A stretch of 64,000 nt of DNA from Paratrimastix pyriformis (GCA_027972325.1 JAPMOS010000027.1:248001-312000), one strand, 5' to 3'. Positions 30,701 through 43,535 are shown, counted from the stretch's first letter. Program-made: numbers and translations. Notes: a model not told the origin generated them from the letters alone.

Positions 30701-33700
30701 AGCAGCAGGACGGGGCCGCCTTCGCCGAGGACGAGGACCAGCTGCCCTCCCGGGCCGTCTGGGAGCACAACCACGACCTCAAGTCCCAGGCCGCCCAGGC
30801 CCAGGCCCAGGCGACGCCCGTCCAACCCGCGGTGACCCCCGCCATCCCGCCACTCCCCTTGGGGCAAGCCCAAGCCCCCAACAGCAGGCCGCGGTCACGG
30901 TCTTCTTCGCCCGGGCGTGCGCGGCCAGCGGCCTGGCCAGCAGCCACCACCTTCAGGCCGCCCGAGCGGCCGATCCGGCCGCCCCCGCCCTGAGCCCCAA
31001 CGGATGCGCCCTGGTGGTGGGGCGGCTGCAGCAGGCCGTGGTCGCCTTCTTCGGGAAGGCCACCCTGCAGGCCGCTCAGGCGGAGCGGATCCTGTCCCAC
31101 CGGCGCCGCCGGGCCCCCGAACGGCTCACGGCCTTCCGTGTGCTGCGGGAGCTCCTCGAGGGCGCCCGCCCTTGGGGCCTGCCGAGGCCCGCCGCCTCGC
31201 CGGCCCTCTTCTCCTCGGTCAGCATGCTGGACGAGGTCCTCCGGGCCGTCAGCGCCGTCTTCCCCGAGGGCCCGGGCGGCGCGGCGGCCGACCTGAAGGG
31301 CTGCCTGCCGGCCCATCGGGCCCAGCTGCAGGCAGCCCAGCAGCACCTGGTTCTGGCCCTGACCCGCCTCCTTCGGCGGGCCACCCAGAGCGTCCCCGCC
31401 GGCCCGCTGGCCCCGAGCCGCCTGCAGGATCCCTCGCCTCCGCTGCCCGTCCTGCTCTTGGTGCCCCTGATCCTGGCTCGGTGGAAGCCCGGCCCGGCCG
31501 ACCTGGGGATCCTCCGCCGGGCCCGGCTGGTGACCGTCTTGGACACCCTCGCCGTGCGCCTCCAGCCGGGCGCCCTGGCCGAGGTGGCGGCCGCCCTCCC
31601 CACCCTGCCCGCCCCTTCGGCGGCCGCCTCGGCCGTGGCCGTCCTTCTGCAGCGATCCGCCACCCGGACCGGGGTTCTCGAGGGGTTCTTGCGCGAGCTG
31701 GCCCTCTCCGCCGCCTCGGCCGCCTCGGCCGCCACGAGCGACGGGGCCCCTTCGCCGCCGCCCGTCACGCCTGGCCCGCAAGGCAGCAACGTTGCGAGCG
31801 TGGGGGCGGTGATGCAGACTCTGGCCCAGGTGGCCGCCACCACCGAGCGGCTCCTCAGCCTCACCGTCATCTCGCTGGCCCTCGCAGGGGCCGGGTCGGA
31901 GCCCCTCGCACGGCTCCCCTCGAAGCGCCCGCTGCGCAGCATCCTCCTCGAGGACCCGAGGCGCTGCTCCCGCCCGGGCTGCGCCGAAGGGGAGGAGGAT
32001 GAGGAGGGCCGCTCCTCGCGGGACGGGTCGGCCATCTCCCCGACCAGCTCCGAGTCCGAGGCCCCCGAGGCCGGGCCCCAGCCGCCCACCGAGAGCAGCG
32101 ACGAGGATGACCAGCCCGACGGGCGCCCCCAGCAGCGGCCCGCCCAGCCCTCCGGGCCGGCCCTGGCAGAGGCGCTGGGCCGGGCGGTCTCCGACCTGGT
32201 CTTGACGGCCCTCGAGCGCACCCTGGGCCACCTCATCGCCGCCGGTGCGCCCGAGGAGGGCCGCTACCCACTGGCCCAGGAGGCTGCCGCCATGGAGCAG
32301 CTGGCCCTCATCCTGCCCCTGGTCCGGCAGGCCGTCGAGGCGGCCCGCGGCCCGGCGCAGCCCCTCGACCTGGGCCGGCTGGCGACCATGCTGCTCGAGC
32401 TGGTGCTCCACCCCGCGGCCGCCTCGCCCCGCCTGGTGCAGGCGGCCCTGAAGGTGCTCCGGGTCCTGCTGCCCCCCATGGACCCGGCCGCCATCCACCA
32501 GCCTCCGGCCGGGTGGGTCTTCCCCGCGGCTGCTGCGGCACCCGGGCCCCGGCCCCTCCGCCGAGTGGTCTCGGAGGAGCTGCTGGGCCTCCTGGGGGCC
32601 ACCCTGGTGGGTGGCTGCCAGCCCGTCCGCCGGGTGGGCCTCGAGCCTGTGCACCTCAACCAGGCCCTGGCCCCGGACCGGTTCGCGGTGACGCTGCACC
32701 GGGACCAGTACCACAGCCCCCAGGATGTGCGCATGATCATCCGCCGGGCCCTGCGGTGCTCGGAGGCCACCGCCACCGAGCTGAGCCGCGAGTGGAGCCG
32801 CCGCGGGCAGCTGGTCATGAAGGAGGGCACCCGCGAGGAGTGCGAGGCCATCGACGACGTCTGCTCGGAGGAGCGCTTCGTCTGCACGGTCGACCCGGTG
32901 CTGGTCTCCCTGGGCCCCGCCCTGGGGGCCGGCCCGCAGAACGAGACCAACACCTTCATCTGGCGCAGCGGCCACGTGCGGGCCGCCCTGGCCTGCGAGG
33001 TGGCCCTGCTGCTCCGCCACATCGTCCGCACCACCCACACCACCACTACCACCACCGCCCCGGACGCCACCCGGCCGGCGCGCACCCTGGGTGACCACAT
33101 CGCAGACCGGGTCTCCGGGGTGCTCGAGCGCCTGGGGCCCCTCTCGGACGAGCTCCGGGCCGCCTTGATCGCCGAGCCTGCCGCCCAGCCGTCAGCCCCC
33201 GCCACCAGTACCAGCACCACCAGCGGCCCGGCCCCGCAGGCCCTCCCGGCCGACCTGCCCCTGGCCCTGGCGGCTCTGGCCGTCCTGGGTGGGCTCCCCG
33301 AGCGGCTCCGCTTGGGGGGCCGCATCAGCTCCCAGTCGAGCCGCCAGCAGGGCACCCTGCAGCGGGCCCACCCAACGGCGGTCATGGTCCGGGTCCGCAT
33401 GGACCTCGAGCAGCCCGCCCTCCCCGAGGGCCCCGAGGACCCCGAGGGGGCCGCCCCCGCGGCCCCGCAGCTGCGTCAGGGCCCCCCGATCTGGGCCGAG
33501 CGCTCCCAGCTGGAGCCCTTCGAGGAGGCCCCCCTGGGCAGCGCCCACTTCGCCTTCCCGTCGGCGGTGATCCCGGGCCTGCTCCGCCTACTGGCCCCCA
33601 TTGCCCCCCCGTCGTCGGCCCCCACAGCGGCGAGCACTGCCACCACCACCACCACCAGTCCGCTGGGGGCGCTCGTGAAGGCCGTCACGGGGCCCGGGTC

Positions 33701-36700
33701 GGCCCTGATGTGGCTGCACACGGCCCAGCTGTACGCCCTGACGGCCCTGGTCTCGGTCATGGAGCACAGCCCGCCCACGCCAGCCCTGGGCAACCTGCTG
33801 CAGCCCCTGCTGGGCGCCCTGAACACGCTGGCCTCCACCGACGGGATGGACGCGCCCGCATCGGCCGCCCAGCGGGCCCAGCTGATGGCCCGGGCCCAGG
33901 AGAAGCTCCTCGAGGCCCAGGGCCGCCACCGCGAGCAGGCCACCACGGCCACGGAGGCCTCCACCACCACGGCCGCCGGCCAGCAGCCCACCCCGTACAG
34001 CCTGCACCGGGGCCCCGAGGGCACCCCCGTGCCGACCTGCTTCCGGCAGGAGTACTGCGAGAAGATCCTCTTCCTGGGCTCGGACCGGCGCACCGTCAAG
34101 TACATCGGGCGCGGCTCCGAGACGGCCGACGTGGTGCTGCTGACCACCGAGCAGCCCCTCCCGGCGGGCTGCCCCAAGTTCTACTTCGAGGTGCTCGTGG
34201 TCCGGGCCGGGGTCAGCTGCTCCATCACCGTGGGCCTGGTCGGCCCCGGCCACCCCAACGCCCAGCCGGGCCAGCGGCCCGGGGGCTTCGGCTACTCGGG
34301 CGCCAACGGGGCCATCTACAAGGCCGGCCACGGCTCCGAGTACGGGCCCGCCTTCGCCCAGGGGGGACGTCGTGGGCTGCTGCTACGACGCCACCCGCCA
34401 CGAGATCGCCTACACCCGCAACGGGCGCCGGCTGGGGCCGGCCTTCACGGGGGTCCCCGAGGGCGTCTACTACCCGGCCGTGGGCATCAGCAGCTTCGCG
34501 GGGGTGGTGCGGATCAACTGCGGCCAGGCCCCGTTCACCTGCGACCTGACCCAGAGCGACGAGGAGCTCCGCCGGGCCGCCAAGCAGGGCCGCATGAAGG
34601 AGCTGGCCCGGCGCACCGAGCAGGCCGTCAACCTGATGATGATGGGCTACGAGCTGCCCCTCTGCATGTACGCCCTGCGCATCAACCACGACGATATCCT
34701 GCTGGCCTCGGTCCGCCCCTCCTCCCCCCCCCCCCCCCCTTGCCCTTGCCCTTGCCCTTGCCCTTGCCCTTGCCCTTGCCCTTGCCCTTGCCCTTGCCCT
34801 TGCCCTTGCCCTTGCCCTTGCCCTTGCCCTTGCCCTTGCCCTTGCCCTTGCCCCTGCCCCGGGCTCCACTCTTGCTGACTGCTGCTCCTCGTGGGTGCCG
34901 CCTCTGGGGCGTGGCGGCGCGCAGGAGTGGATCATTGGGCACCCCGAGCATCAGGTGCAGGACCCCGATGCCGAGTGCAACCAGGAGGTCGAGGACGCCG
35001 AGCCCCACCCGGCCGAGGAGCAGCCCCCGGGCCAGGGCGCCCCGCTCGCCCACGAGGCACCAAAACCGGCCGCCGACCAGCCCCCGTCACTGGTCTGCGG
35101 CCCGTCCCGTCCCGTCCCGTCCCCTCCCTCCCCGCCCGCCCGCCCGCCCGCATCGTGTCCTGTCCGGACCCCTCCTCCTCTCGTCCATGATCGACTCACC
35201 TCCCGCCCTCCCTCCCCTCCCTCCCCTCCCCCTCCCGCTGTGGGGCGCGCAGGACGAGGACACGCTCCTGCTGGAGGCGCCCGACCCGCAGGACGTGATC
35301 AGCAGCCCCTTCACGGAGGGCGACGACCCGCTGGGGGCCGCCGAGGCCGCCGCCGGCCCGGATGGCGGCTCGCCCGAGGGGCAACGGGCCCGGCGTGAGC
35401 GTGAGCGGGAGCAGCGGATCTTCATGGAGCGGGCCCTGGGGGGCGGCGCCCTCGAGGCGGCCCAGCGGGGCATCTCGCTGTCGCACCTCTACCCGGGCAT
35501 GGTCCTGGCCGTCAAGGCCAACCCCGAGGGCGCCGAGGCCCTCGAGCAGCTGGCCCACGTGAGCGGCCTGGTGCTGGCCTGCGACGGGATCACCCGGCGG
35601 GTGCTGCTGCACATGTACAGCCCGGCCCTGGCCCTGTTCGCCCCCCAGTGGCTCCCCTCGGACGCCCTGGCCCTGTCCCCCGTCCCGGCCGAGCTGTGTC
35701 CGGGCCGGAGCCGGCAGCCGGTCGAGGCGGTGTGCCGCGAGGTGGTCCAGGCGTATGCCCTGCTGGTGACGGCCCAGGCGCAGCAGTGCATCCTGAGCAC
35801 CCTCACCCACGCCAGCAACATCATCCCCCGGGCCCACCCCATGGGCCGCGAGGAGGCCCTCACCGCCGCCGCCGCCCTCGCCGCGGCCGAGGGCGACCTG
35901 CGGGGCCAGATGCGGGCCCTGTTCGCCTCGATCCGGGTGGCGGCCGCCGACCACCTGGCCCGCCACCTGCACACCCCCGACGCGGCCAACCAGCTGCGCC
36001 TCCGCCGGCCGCCCACCCACCCGGCCCTGATCGCCACCCGGCGCATCATCCGCTCCTTGCTGCAGGGGCCTCCCGAGACCCCCGCTGCTGCCCCCACTGC
36101 TGCTGCTGCTGCTGCTGCTGTGCCTGCCGGGTCGCACACGGTGGGCGAGCTGCTGGTCGAGGAGTGCCTCCAGGCCCTGGCCCGCTACGCCCGGGAGGGC
36201 TGCCGCATCCGCAACGGCCGCGGGGCCCCCGGCCAGGGCTCGGCCGACATGTACGTGCGGCCCAGCCGGGGCCTGGTGGCCGCCTACGACTTCGCCCTGT
36301 GGGTCTTCACGATGCTCTTCACCGAGCTCCCCGGGGCCCTCTGCGCGCCCCCACCGGCCGCCCTCAAGGTCTGCCCCACGCCCCTTGGCCCCTCCCTTGG
36401 TCCCTCCCTTGGTCCCTCCCCGACCTCTCCCTGTGACGCTGCTGCTCACCGATGAGGCGCGCGCCTCGCTCCTTAGCACGGGCAGCCCTTGGTGCGCACC
36501 GCCAGCCAGCGTGCCGCCGCGGCCCCGCACCCGCACCTGGCCCAGGCCGCCCAGGCGGCGCGCCTGCTGATCCAGTGCCTGGCCCTGCCCTACCCGGCCC
36601 GGCCCTCGGCCACCTGCATCCTGCTGGCCCGGCTGGCGCCCGTTCTGGCGGGGAGCTTCCTGCAGGACGAGCCCACCCTGGCCCGGCTGGTGCTGCTGCA

Positions 36701-39700
36701 GCACCGCCTGCTCCACCAGGCCGCCCCCGGGGAGCGGGTCGCGGCCCGGGCGCCCCTGCAGACGCTGGCCGAGTTCCTGACGGTGGTCCGGTTCGCCCTC
36801 CACGACGCCCGCTACCCGCCCTCGGCGGCCACGGCGGCCACGGCTACCCTTCCCTCGGCGCTGGCTGGCCCGGGTGCGGGCGCGTGCACCATCCCCGAGG
36901 ACCTGAGCCTGGCCCGGGTGGACCACGAGAACCCGAGCTTCCTGATGCTGCTGCTCGAGGCGACCGAGATCCTCCGCTACCAGAACGCCTCCACCGACCC
37001 GGCCCTGGGCGGCCCCGCGGCCCCGCCTCCGCCCTGGCTCATCCAGCAGGGCGCCGACGCCTACACGGCCCAGCGCTTCCTGCGCCACTCGGCCCGCCCC
37101 TTGTACGCGCCCACCTTCGTGCCCCGGCCCAAGGAGCACATGCGTGAGGTGGTCCACATCCCCGGCGCCACCAAGGTCGGCGCCCCCCAACCGCCCCCCC
37201 CCCCCCCCCCCCCCGGCCTGGCCTGGCCCGGACGATTGCGCCTGCTTGCCCTCTAACCCCTGCTCACCTCCCTGGTGCGGGTGCCCCGCAGATTGTGGTG
37301 CGCTTCCAGGGCAAGTGCGGCCTGGTGCCGGGCGACTGGCTGTGCTTCTCGGCCGAGGCGGCCCCCGGGAGCGACAAGTGGCGCGAGGTGGCCCGCCGCT
37401 CGGCCGGGGCCGACGAATGGGCCCCGATCGAGGTCCCCGGGGAGCGGCTGCTGGTGACCCTGTTCACCGAGGCCCGCCACGGTCCGCCCCTCATCAGCCC
37501 CTCGGGCTCCCTCGGCTCCCTCGGGCACAGTCTCCCTGCGCCCTTCCATCCCCACCTGCTGCCGCTTGGCCCGTGACGATGATGATGACCATGCCTCTCG
37601 TTCTCGCGCCTGCCGCAGCCCATGTCTGCCCGACCTGCCGCACGGCGGGGCCCCACTGGCGCTGCCTGACCTGCAAGCGGGACTGCTGCCCCACCTGCGC
37701 CTGCCCGTGGCACTTCGGGGGCGCCCCCTACACGTCGGCCCCCAGCCGCACCGCCAAGCGGGGCTGCCTGGTGGTGGACGTGCCCCGGGCCCCCGAGGGT
37801 CTCGACCAGGCCCTGGCCGACCTGGGGGCCTCGGCCCAGGCCCTGCCCGAGCAGATGCCCGACCCCGGGGCCGCCAGCTCGGGGCGGCTCTGCTCGGTCT
37901 GCTCGGGGCCCCTCGCGGTGGCCGGGCCCCACGACGGGCCGGCCCTGGTGGCCCTATGCGCCAGCTGCGACGTGCCGTACATGGTGTGCCCCAAGTGCCT
38001 CCGCCAGGAGGCCCACCTGCACGGGCACAGCCCCGCGCACACCTTCGCCATCTTCCCGGCCGAGAAGCTGCCCCGGCTGCTGCCCGCCCTGGGGCTGCCC
38101 CTCCTGCGGAAGGCCCTGCTGCCGCCCCAGTCGCTGGCCGGCTACGTCTTCACCTGCACCCCGGCCTTCCCCGAGCCGGCCCCGGCCCCCAAGCCCTCGG
38201 CGGGTGCGGACGCCCCACCGCCCCCTCCTGCGGGGACCCCGGCACCCCCCGAGGAGGCCCGGGCCCGACAGGAGGCCCTCGAGACGGCCCAGCTCCTCCG
38301 GCGGGGCGAGGCCGAGGCCGAGATGTGCCGGGCGGTGCAGCAGTGCCCGCCCGAGGTCCTGGCCAAGATCGACGCCGAGCTCGTCGCCCTCGCAAACGCC
38401 GTCCGTCAAACCCGCCCTGCCCTATTCTGCCCTCTTCTGCCCTCTGCCCTCTGCCCTCTGCCCTCTGCCCTCTGCCCTCTGCCCTCTGCCCTGCTCTTGG
38501 CCACCGTGCTCACTGGCCATCCCAACGCGGGTCCCGGGGAGAGCCGGGCTCGAGATCCACAAGGACCCTGTGGCGCCCGAGTGCCGCTACTCGGACCTGC
38601 TCGCGACGGGGCCTTCGACCCCTCGTGGCCCACGCCACCCTGGCGGCCCACCCCTGGCGGCTCTGGTCCGCTTCGGCGTCCTGCAGCATCTCAACCGCGT
38701 CCTGCCCAAGGTCCGCCGCCCTGCCCGCCCCACCGCCCCTGCCCCGCCCACCCGCCCCCGTTCCAGCCCATGGTGGCTTATGCTCCCCTCCTTGGCTCCC
38801 TTTCGGGCGGCCTGTGGCAGACGTACGCCTGGCTCGACCTGACCCGGCTGGAGGAGGCCGGCTCGCTGGCGGCCATGGTGGCCCGGCACCGGCAGCTGAT
38901 CTTCACCCACACCAAGACCCAGCTCCTCGACGCCATCCTCAGGGCCACATCCACGGGCGGCGGCCGGCGCAAATCGGTCACCGTCAACCGGTCCGCCCCC
39001 ACCCACCCCCACCCACCCACCCACCACCACCACCACCGCCCGCCCGCCACCCGCCCGCCACCCGCCCGCCACCCACTACATCTGGAGGCTCACCGGCATT
39101 GTGGTTGTGGTTGTGGTTGTGGCTGTGGTTGTGGTTGTGCAGGTACCGGGCCAACAAGAAGACCGAGGCCGGGTCGGTCTTCAACCAGATCTTCCAGCAG
39201 CTGCGCCGGTGCGCCCCGGCGGACCTCTGCTCGGGCCGGGCCTGGGAGGTGCAGTTCCAGGGGGAGGGCGCCACCGATTGCGGCGGCCCGTACAGCGAGT
39301 CGGTCTCGCACATCTGCCAGGAGCTCCAGGGGGTGCTGCCCCTGCTGCTGCCCTGCTCCAACGGGCGCCAGGGGGTGGGCCTCAACCGGGACAAGTGGGT
39401 GCCCTCGCCCGCCTGCCGGGACCCGCACCACATGGCCCAGTTCGAGTTCCTGGGGGCCCTGATGGGGGTCGCCATCCGCTCGCGGGAGCCCCTGGCCCTC
39501 TACCTGCCCAGCATCGTCTGGAAGTTCCTCATCGGCCAGCCGCGCGACCTGACCGACATCGAGGCCATCGACCGCATGTCCATCCAGGTCCGGCCCCCGC
39601 TCGCCCTCCCGCCCTCCCGCCATCCATCCATCCCTTCCTCCTCCTCCCTCCCTCCCTCCCTCCCTCCCTCCCTCCCTCCCTCCCTCCCTCCCTCCCTCCC

Positions 39701-41348
39701 TCCCTTCCCCATCCCGGTGGGCTCACTTCCCGATTCCTTCTTCTGTGCTCTGCTCCTCATGGCCGCACCCAGCTGCTGGCCACGCTGCGGCGGCCGCAGG
39801 ACCAGGGCCTGGACGCGAGCAGCTTCGCCGAGCAGGTGGTGGACACCTTCACGGTCGTCTCGGCCGACGGGCGGGTGGTGCCCCTGAAGGCGGGCGGGGC
39901 GGGGCAGCCCGTGACCTGGGCCAACCGGCTCGAGTACGCCGAGCTGCTGGAGCGGTACCGGCTGCACGAGTTCGACACCCAGCTGCAGGCCATCCGCAAC
40001 GGGCTCGTCCGGATCGTGCCGCCCCAGGTGCTGGCCCTCTTCCTGTGGCAGGAGATGGAGCTGCGCGTCTGCGGGCAGGTCAACATGGACCTGGACCTCC
40101 TCAAGCGGCACACCAACATCGAGGGCGCCGACAACCCCGAGCTGGTCGGCCACGCCGCCCTCCCGCCCCTCCAGCCGCCCCCACCACTCAACACCCACCA
40201 CCCACCCGCCCACCGCGGATCTGACCGGTTTCGGGGTTTCGTCCATCCCACTCACCCTCCTCTCCCCATCCCCATCCCCCCCCCCCCCCCCCCCCCCCAT
40301 CCCCCCCGCGGGCGCTCGGTGCAGGTGCGCATGTTCTGGGCCGTGTTGGAGTCCTTCGGGCCCGAGGAGCGGGCGGGCTTCCTGCGGTTCACCTGGGGCC
40401 GCTCGCGGCTGCCGCTGACCGACGGCGAGCTGACCAACCACCTGTCGGTGCAGTTCATCGCCTCGGAGCGGCCCGACCAGTACCTGCCCACGGCCAGCAC
40501 GTGCTTCTTCAAGGTGCGCATCCCGCGGTACAGCAACATCGACCGCATGCGGGAGAAGCTGCTCTACGCCATCCGCGAGTGCCGCGAGGTGGACAACGAC
40601 CACGCCGTCTCCTCGCAGGAGATGCAGGCCGCCATGGCCGCCGCCGGCGAGGCCGAGGCCCCGGGCAGAGCCAGGACCACGACCCCAACGGCCCCCCGGC
40701 TGAGGACCAGGACGGCGCCCTCCTGCCCGGCGACGGTCGGCCCCTCCCTCCCCCCACCTGGACATCCACCTGGACATCCACCTGGACATCCACCTGGACA
40801 TCCACCTGGACATCCACCTGGACATCCGCCCGGGCGTCGCCCCTGGGCATCCTCCTGGGCATGGGCGTCGGCCCCTCTCGGTATCCCCCCCCCCTCTGGG
40901 CATGGGCCTCCCCCCCCCCCCCCCCCCCCCCTGGGCATCCCCCGGCATGGGCCTCCCCCCCCCCCCCCCCCCCCCTGGGCATGGGCCTCCTCCTTTGCAT
41001 CCCTGCCGGCGGGTGGCCCTCAATGGCGTTTGGGTTTGGGTTGGGGTTGGGGTTTCTGTGCTGGCGGGGCGGGCCTGCAGAGGGGCCCCGGGCGAGGCGG
41101 GCGGCGCCGTGTCGGGCGGCTTCTTCCGGGACTCGGAGGACCCGCTGGGGGGCCCCGACCCCGACGGGGAGCGGGACGACGAGGCCGACCCCGAGGACGG
41201 CGGCCTGCGGGCCTCCATGCGGCGGTTCGCCCCCCGACCCGCCGTGGCCCGCCGGGCGCCCCGCGATCGGGACGAGGACGACCTCGAGGCCGACGAGGGC
41301 GGCGAGGGCGAGGACGGCGGGCCCGAGGGCGGGGACCTCTTCATGTGA
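27750..41348 (+). CDS. Giant HECT E3 ubiquitin ligase with SPRY domain and zinc finger
   Basis: Exon 1 (27750-27787, MAGNAPSDAELIS) joins through GTCTG-type introns to a protein of roughly 3,500-4,000 residues. Order: N-terminal helical region with Ala-rich linkers; a CUB-like fold (LSLEFDPQCCTQQNDDWLGV, HANWPKEK, WGYRFRV, about 29390-29620); long helical exons (31014-34000); a SPRY domain (FYFEVLVV, FGYSGANGAIY, CCYDATRHEIAYTRNGR, about 34170-34560); a second CUB-like strand set (IVVRFQGKCGLVPGDWLCFS); a Cys/His-rich B-box/ZZ-like region (CPTCRTAGPHWRC, about 37625-38040); and a C-terminal HECT domain (39145-40600) with the catalytic Cys in LPTASTCF (codon 40502-40504). The closest architecture I know is HECTD4-like. 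Two single-base frame breaks (near 30878 and 34363) interrupt conserved exons. An acidic tail ends at 41348, though its last intron is uncertain. Confidence 0.88.
34734..34856. repeat. (TTGCCC)n hexamer array in a HECT-gene intron
   Basis: About twenty TTGCCC units follow a poly-C run just after the exon ending INHDDILLAS. The same hexamer forms an array at 54928-55038 in the TBC1D22-type gene, showing independent expansion of the same intronic unit. Confidence 0.9.
38430..38492. repeat. (CTGCCCT)n repeat in a HECT-gene intron
   Basis: Around eight CTGCCCT heptamers directly downstream of a GTCCGTC donor that follows the exon ending LVALANA. Confidence 0.8.
39638..39708. repeat. (CCCT)n tract in a HECT-domain intron
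   Basis: A long CTCC tetramer tract between the HECT exons ending DRMSIQ and starting LLATLRRPQ. It forms a pyrimidine-only stretch on the sense strand. Confidence 0.85.
40757..40829. repeat. 12-bp minisatellite (TGGACATCCACC) in the last HECT-gene intron
   Basis: About six copies of TGGACATCCACC followed by degenerate GGGCATCC units and two long C-runs. If translated it would give Trp-Thr-Ser-Thr repeats, but it lies in a presumed intron. Confidence 0.85.
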
Positions 41349-41957
41349 CCCAGCCCTTCCATCCCCCCACCCCCCTCCATCCCGCCCCTCCACCCCCCCT
41401 CCATCCGCCCCTCCACCCCCCCTCCATCCGTCCCTCGATGCCCCTCCATCCGCCCCTCCCCTTCCGGATGCCCCAGGTCCCACCCATGTCGCGCTTGGCT
41501 TTGCTGCTTTTGCTTCGCCTTGCCTTGCCTTGTCTTGCCTTGCCTTGCCTTGCCTTGCCTTGCCTTGTCTTGTCTTGTCTTGCGCTGCTGAGGATGCGCT
41601 TCTTTGGCGGGCGCCCATCGGTGTCGCCCCCCCTGGCGGATCCACCTGTCGATAAACCCTGATGTACGTACGTAGGCTCTCTTTCCGCCTTCGACACCAG
41701 AGGGGAAGGGAGGGAAGGGAGGGATGGGGTGGGCGGGAAGAGGAGAGCGGCGAGCGGCGAGGGAGGGAGGGAGGGAGGGGGGAGGGAGGGAGGGAGGGAC
41801 GGGAAGGACAGCAGCGTCGTACTTCATGAAGGGGAGGGCACTTGGGTGCTCGGTGAGTGGTGAAAGAAGGCGAGGGAGGGCGCGGCCGTGGGGAGGGGGG
41901 GGGGGGGCCGCTGTGCCGTGGAGGGGGGCCGCTGTGCCGTGGGGGGCCGCTGGGGCC
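41349..41957. other. Convergent intergenic region between HECT and HOP2 genes
   Basis: 609 bases with no supported gene. It contains CCCCTCCATCCG-type repeats (41360-41460), a CCTTG/TCTTG pentamer array (about 41517-41583), a GGGA-rich tract (41700-41800) and a poly-G run near 41893. These should be 3' untranslated and terminator sequence of both genes. Confidence 0.6.
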
Positions 41958-43535
41958 TCAGTCGTCGTCCCCCTCGGCCGGCTGGGGCTCGTCGGGGTCC
42001 TGTGGGGCGCCTCCTCGGGCTCCTCCTCGGGCTCCTCCTCGCCCTTCTCGTCCTTCTGGTCGTCGTCGTCGTCGTCGTCCTCGATGCGAGCCTTCTTGGT
42101 GGCCCGCTTGGCGGGGCTCCGGCCGGCGGCCCCCTTGGCCTTGGAGGGAGCCGCCTTGGCCTTGGCCTTGGGGGCGGTGGCCTTGGCCTTGACGGCCGGC
42201 TTGCTCTTGGCGGCTGGGGCTCCCCCGGCGGGCCGGTGGGCGGGCCGGTGGGCGGGGGGCTGCGGCGGGCGGGGCTTGGCCCCGGTGGCGAGCTCGTACT
42301 CCTTCAGCGGGGTCCCGGCGGCCTCGTCCGAGTCGAGGCCCATCTCGTCCTGCCCCCCCGCCCCCCGGTTGGCAGAGGGTGATGGAACCCTTCTTCTCGG
42401 CCTGGGCGTCGGCCGCGACGGGCGGGTGGGCCCCCGCGAGGCGATTGTGGGGACGGTGGTGGGGGCGGTGGTGGGGCGATTGTGGGGGCGGACCATGAAC
42501 TCGGGGACGGGCTTCTCGGACTTCTCGCTGAGCATCTCGAGGATGTTCAGGCACAGCCGCCGCCGCCGCCGCCACTGGGTCTGCGCCCCAGCGGATCGGG
42601 TGGTGAAAAGAGGGTGACTGGATGCGGATGACTGGATGCTGATGACTGGATGATGATGGCTGGATGCTGCTGCTGCTACTGCTGGATGGATGCTGCCGGG
42701 GTGTGCGGGTGGGTGCCGGGGATGCAGGGCCGCCGACCATCATGTCCCCGTAGGCGGCTTGGGTGCGGGCCCGCTCCTCGGGGGAGATCAGGTGGCCCTC
42801 GGCCCGGAACCGCTCCAGCCGGGCCTGGGCCTCGGCGTTCTGGGGGCGGGGAGAAGGGAAGGAGTGTCGGCCCTTCAGAGACAGCGCGCCGGGCCGAGGG
42901 GCGGACCTCCCGGGTGAGCCGCTCGGTCTCGGCGGTGATCTCCTCGTCGGTGAGCTGGCTCCCGAGGGCGCTCACGGCTGCCGGGGAGGGAGGGGGGGGG
43001 GGGGGGGGGGGGGCATAACAGGGGGCCGTGAGATGGAGGAGACGCCCAAACGGACCGATGGAGAGCTCCTTCCGCTCCTCGTTCGCGGCATTCAGCTCGC
43101 CCTGGAGGCGGGCGACCTCGCCATCGAGGGCATCCAGCTCGGCTTTGGAGGGCAGTTCGAATTGGTCCTGGGGGCGGTTGCGGTCTGCATGAGAAACGGA
43201 ACGATGACTTGAGTACGAGAGACCTGCTTCGCGTAATAGATCTTTGCTTTGCCAAACTCTTTCAACGTGATCCTGTCTTTTTCGACAAGAGAATCCAATG
43301 CCTTTTGACAACCGGCTTTTTTCACGGCCCCGTGCAGATTATCAATTAAATTTTGAACACTAAACGGCCTATTTTGCTGGAAAGAAAAGTTGGCCGAGCG
43401 CACGGAAGAAGAGATGACCTCATTCAGATAATCGAGAATAAGTTTCTCTGCCTGGAGGAGAACGAGAACTTTCAACAAGGGTCAATAAGAATGCCAGACA
43501 TCAGAAACGCTGGCACCGCGGGAGCCCTTTGGCAT
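41958..43535 (-). CDS. HOP2 (PSMC3IP/TBPIP) meiotic recombination protein with histone-H1-like tail
   Basis: Exon 1 (43535-43500) MPKGSRGASVSD joins at a GTCTGGC donor to AEKLILDYLNE and then QNRPFSVQNLIDNL (winged helix), followed by ALDSLVEKDRITLKEFGKAK, LPSKAELDALDGEVARLQGE (coiled coil), SQLTDEEITAETERLTREV and TQWRRRRRLCLNILEMLSEK, matching the whole length of HOP2. HOP2 works with MND1 to help DMC1/RAD51 perform strand exchange in meiosis, so a sexual or parasexual cycle is implied. Beyond the normal C-terminus there is an extra tail rich in Ala/Lys/Pro (SKPAVKAKATAPKAKAKA) and ending in a run of Asp/Glu, resembling a histone H1 tail plus an acidic patch. This may add DNA or chromatin binding and is not part of the usual family. 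Confidence 0.93.

Noticed and set aside
29889-33098. A 1,069-codon open frame on the minus strand, antisense to the HECT gene, and many similar long antisense frames
   Set aside because: The very high GC3 of the sense gene removes stops from antisense frames. The antisense product is Gly/Arg/Gln-rich low complexity with no domain, whereas the sense frames carry conserved sequence.
41025-41065. Telomere-like GTTTGGGTTTGGGTTGGGGTT stretch (also 680-725)
   Set aside because: Only a few degenerate units inside gene introns, flanked on both sides by ordinary exons, so no telomere or healed end is supported.
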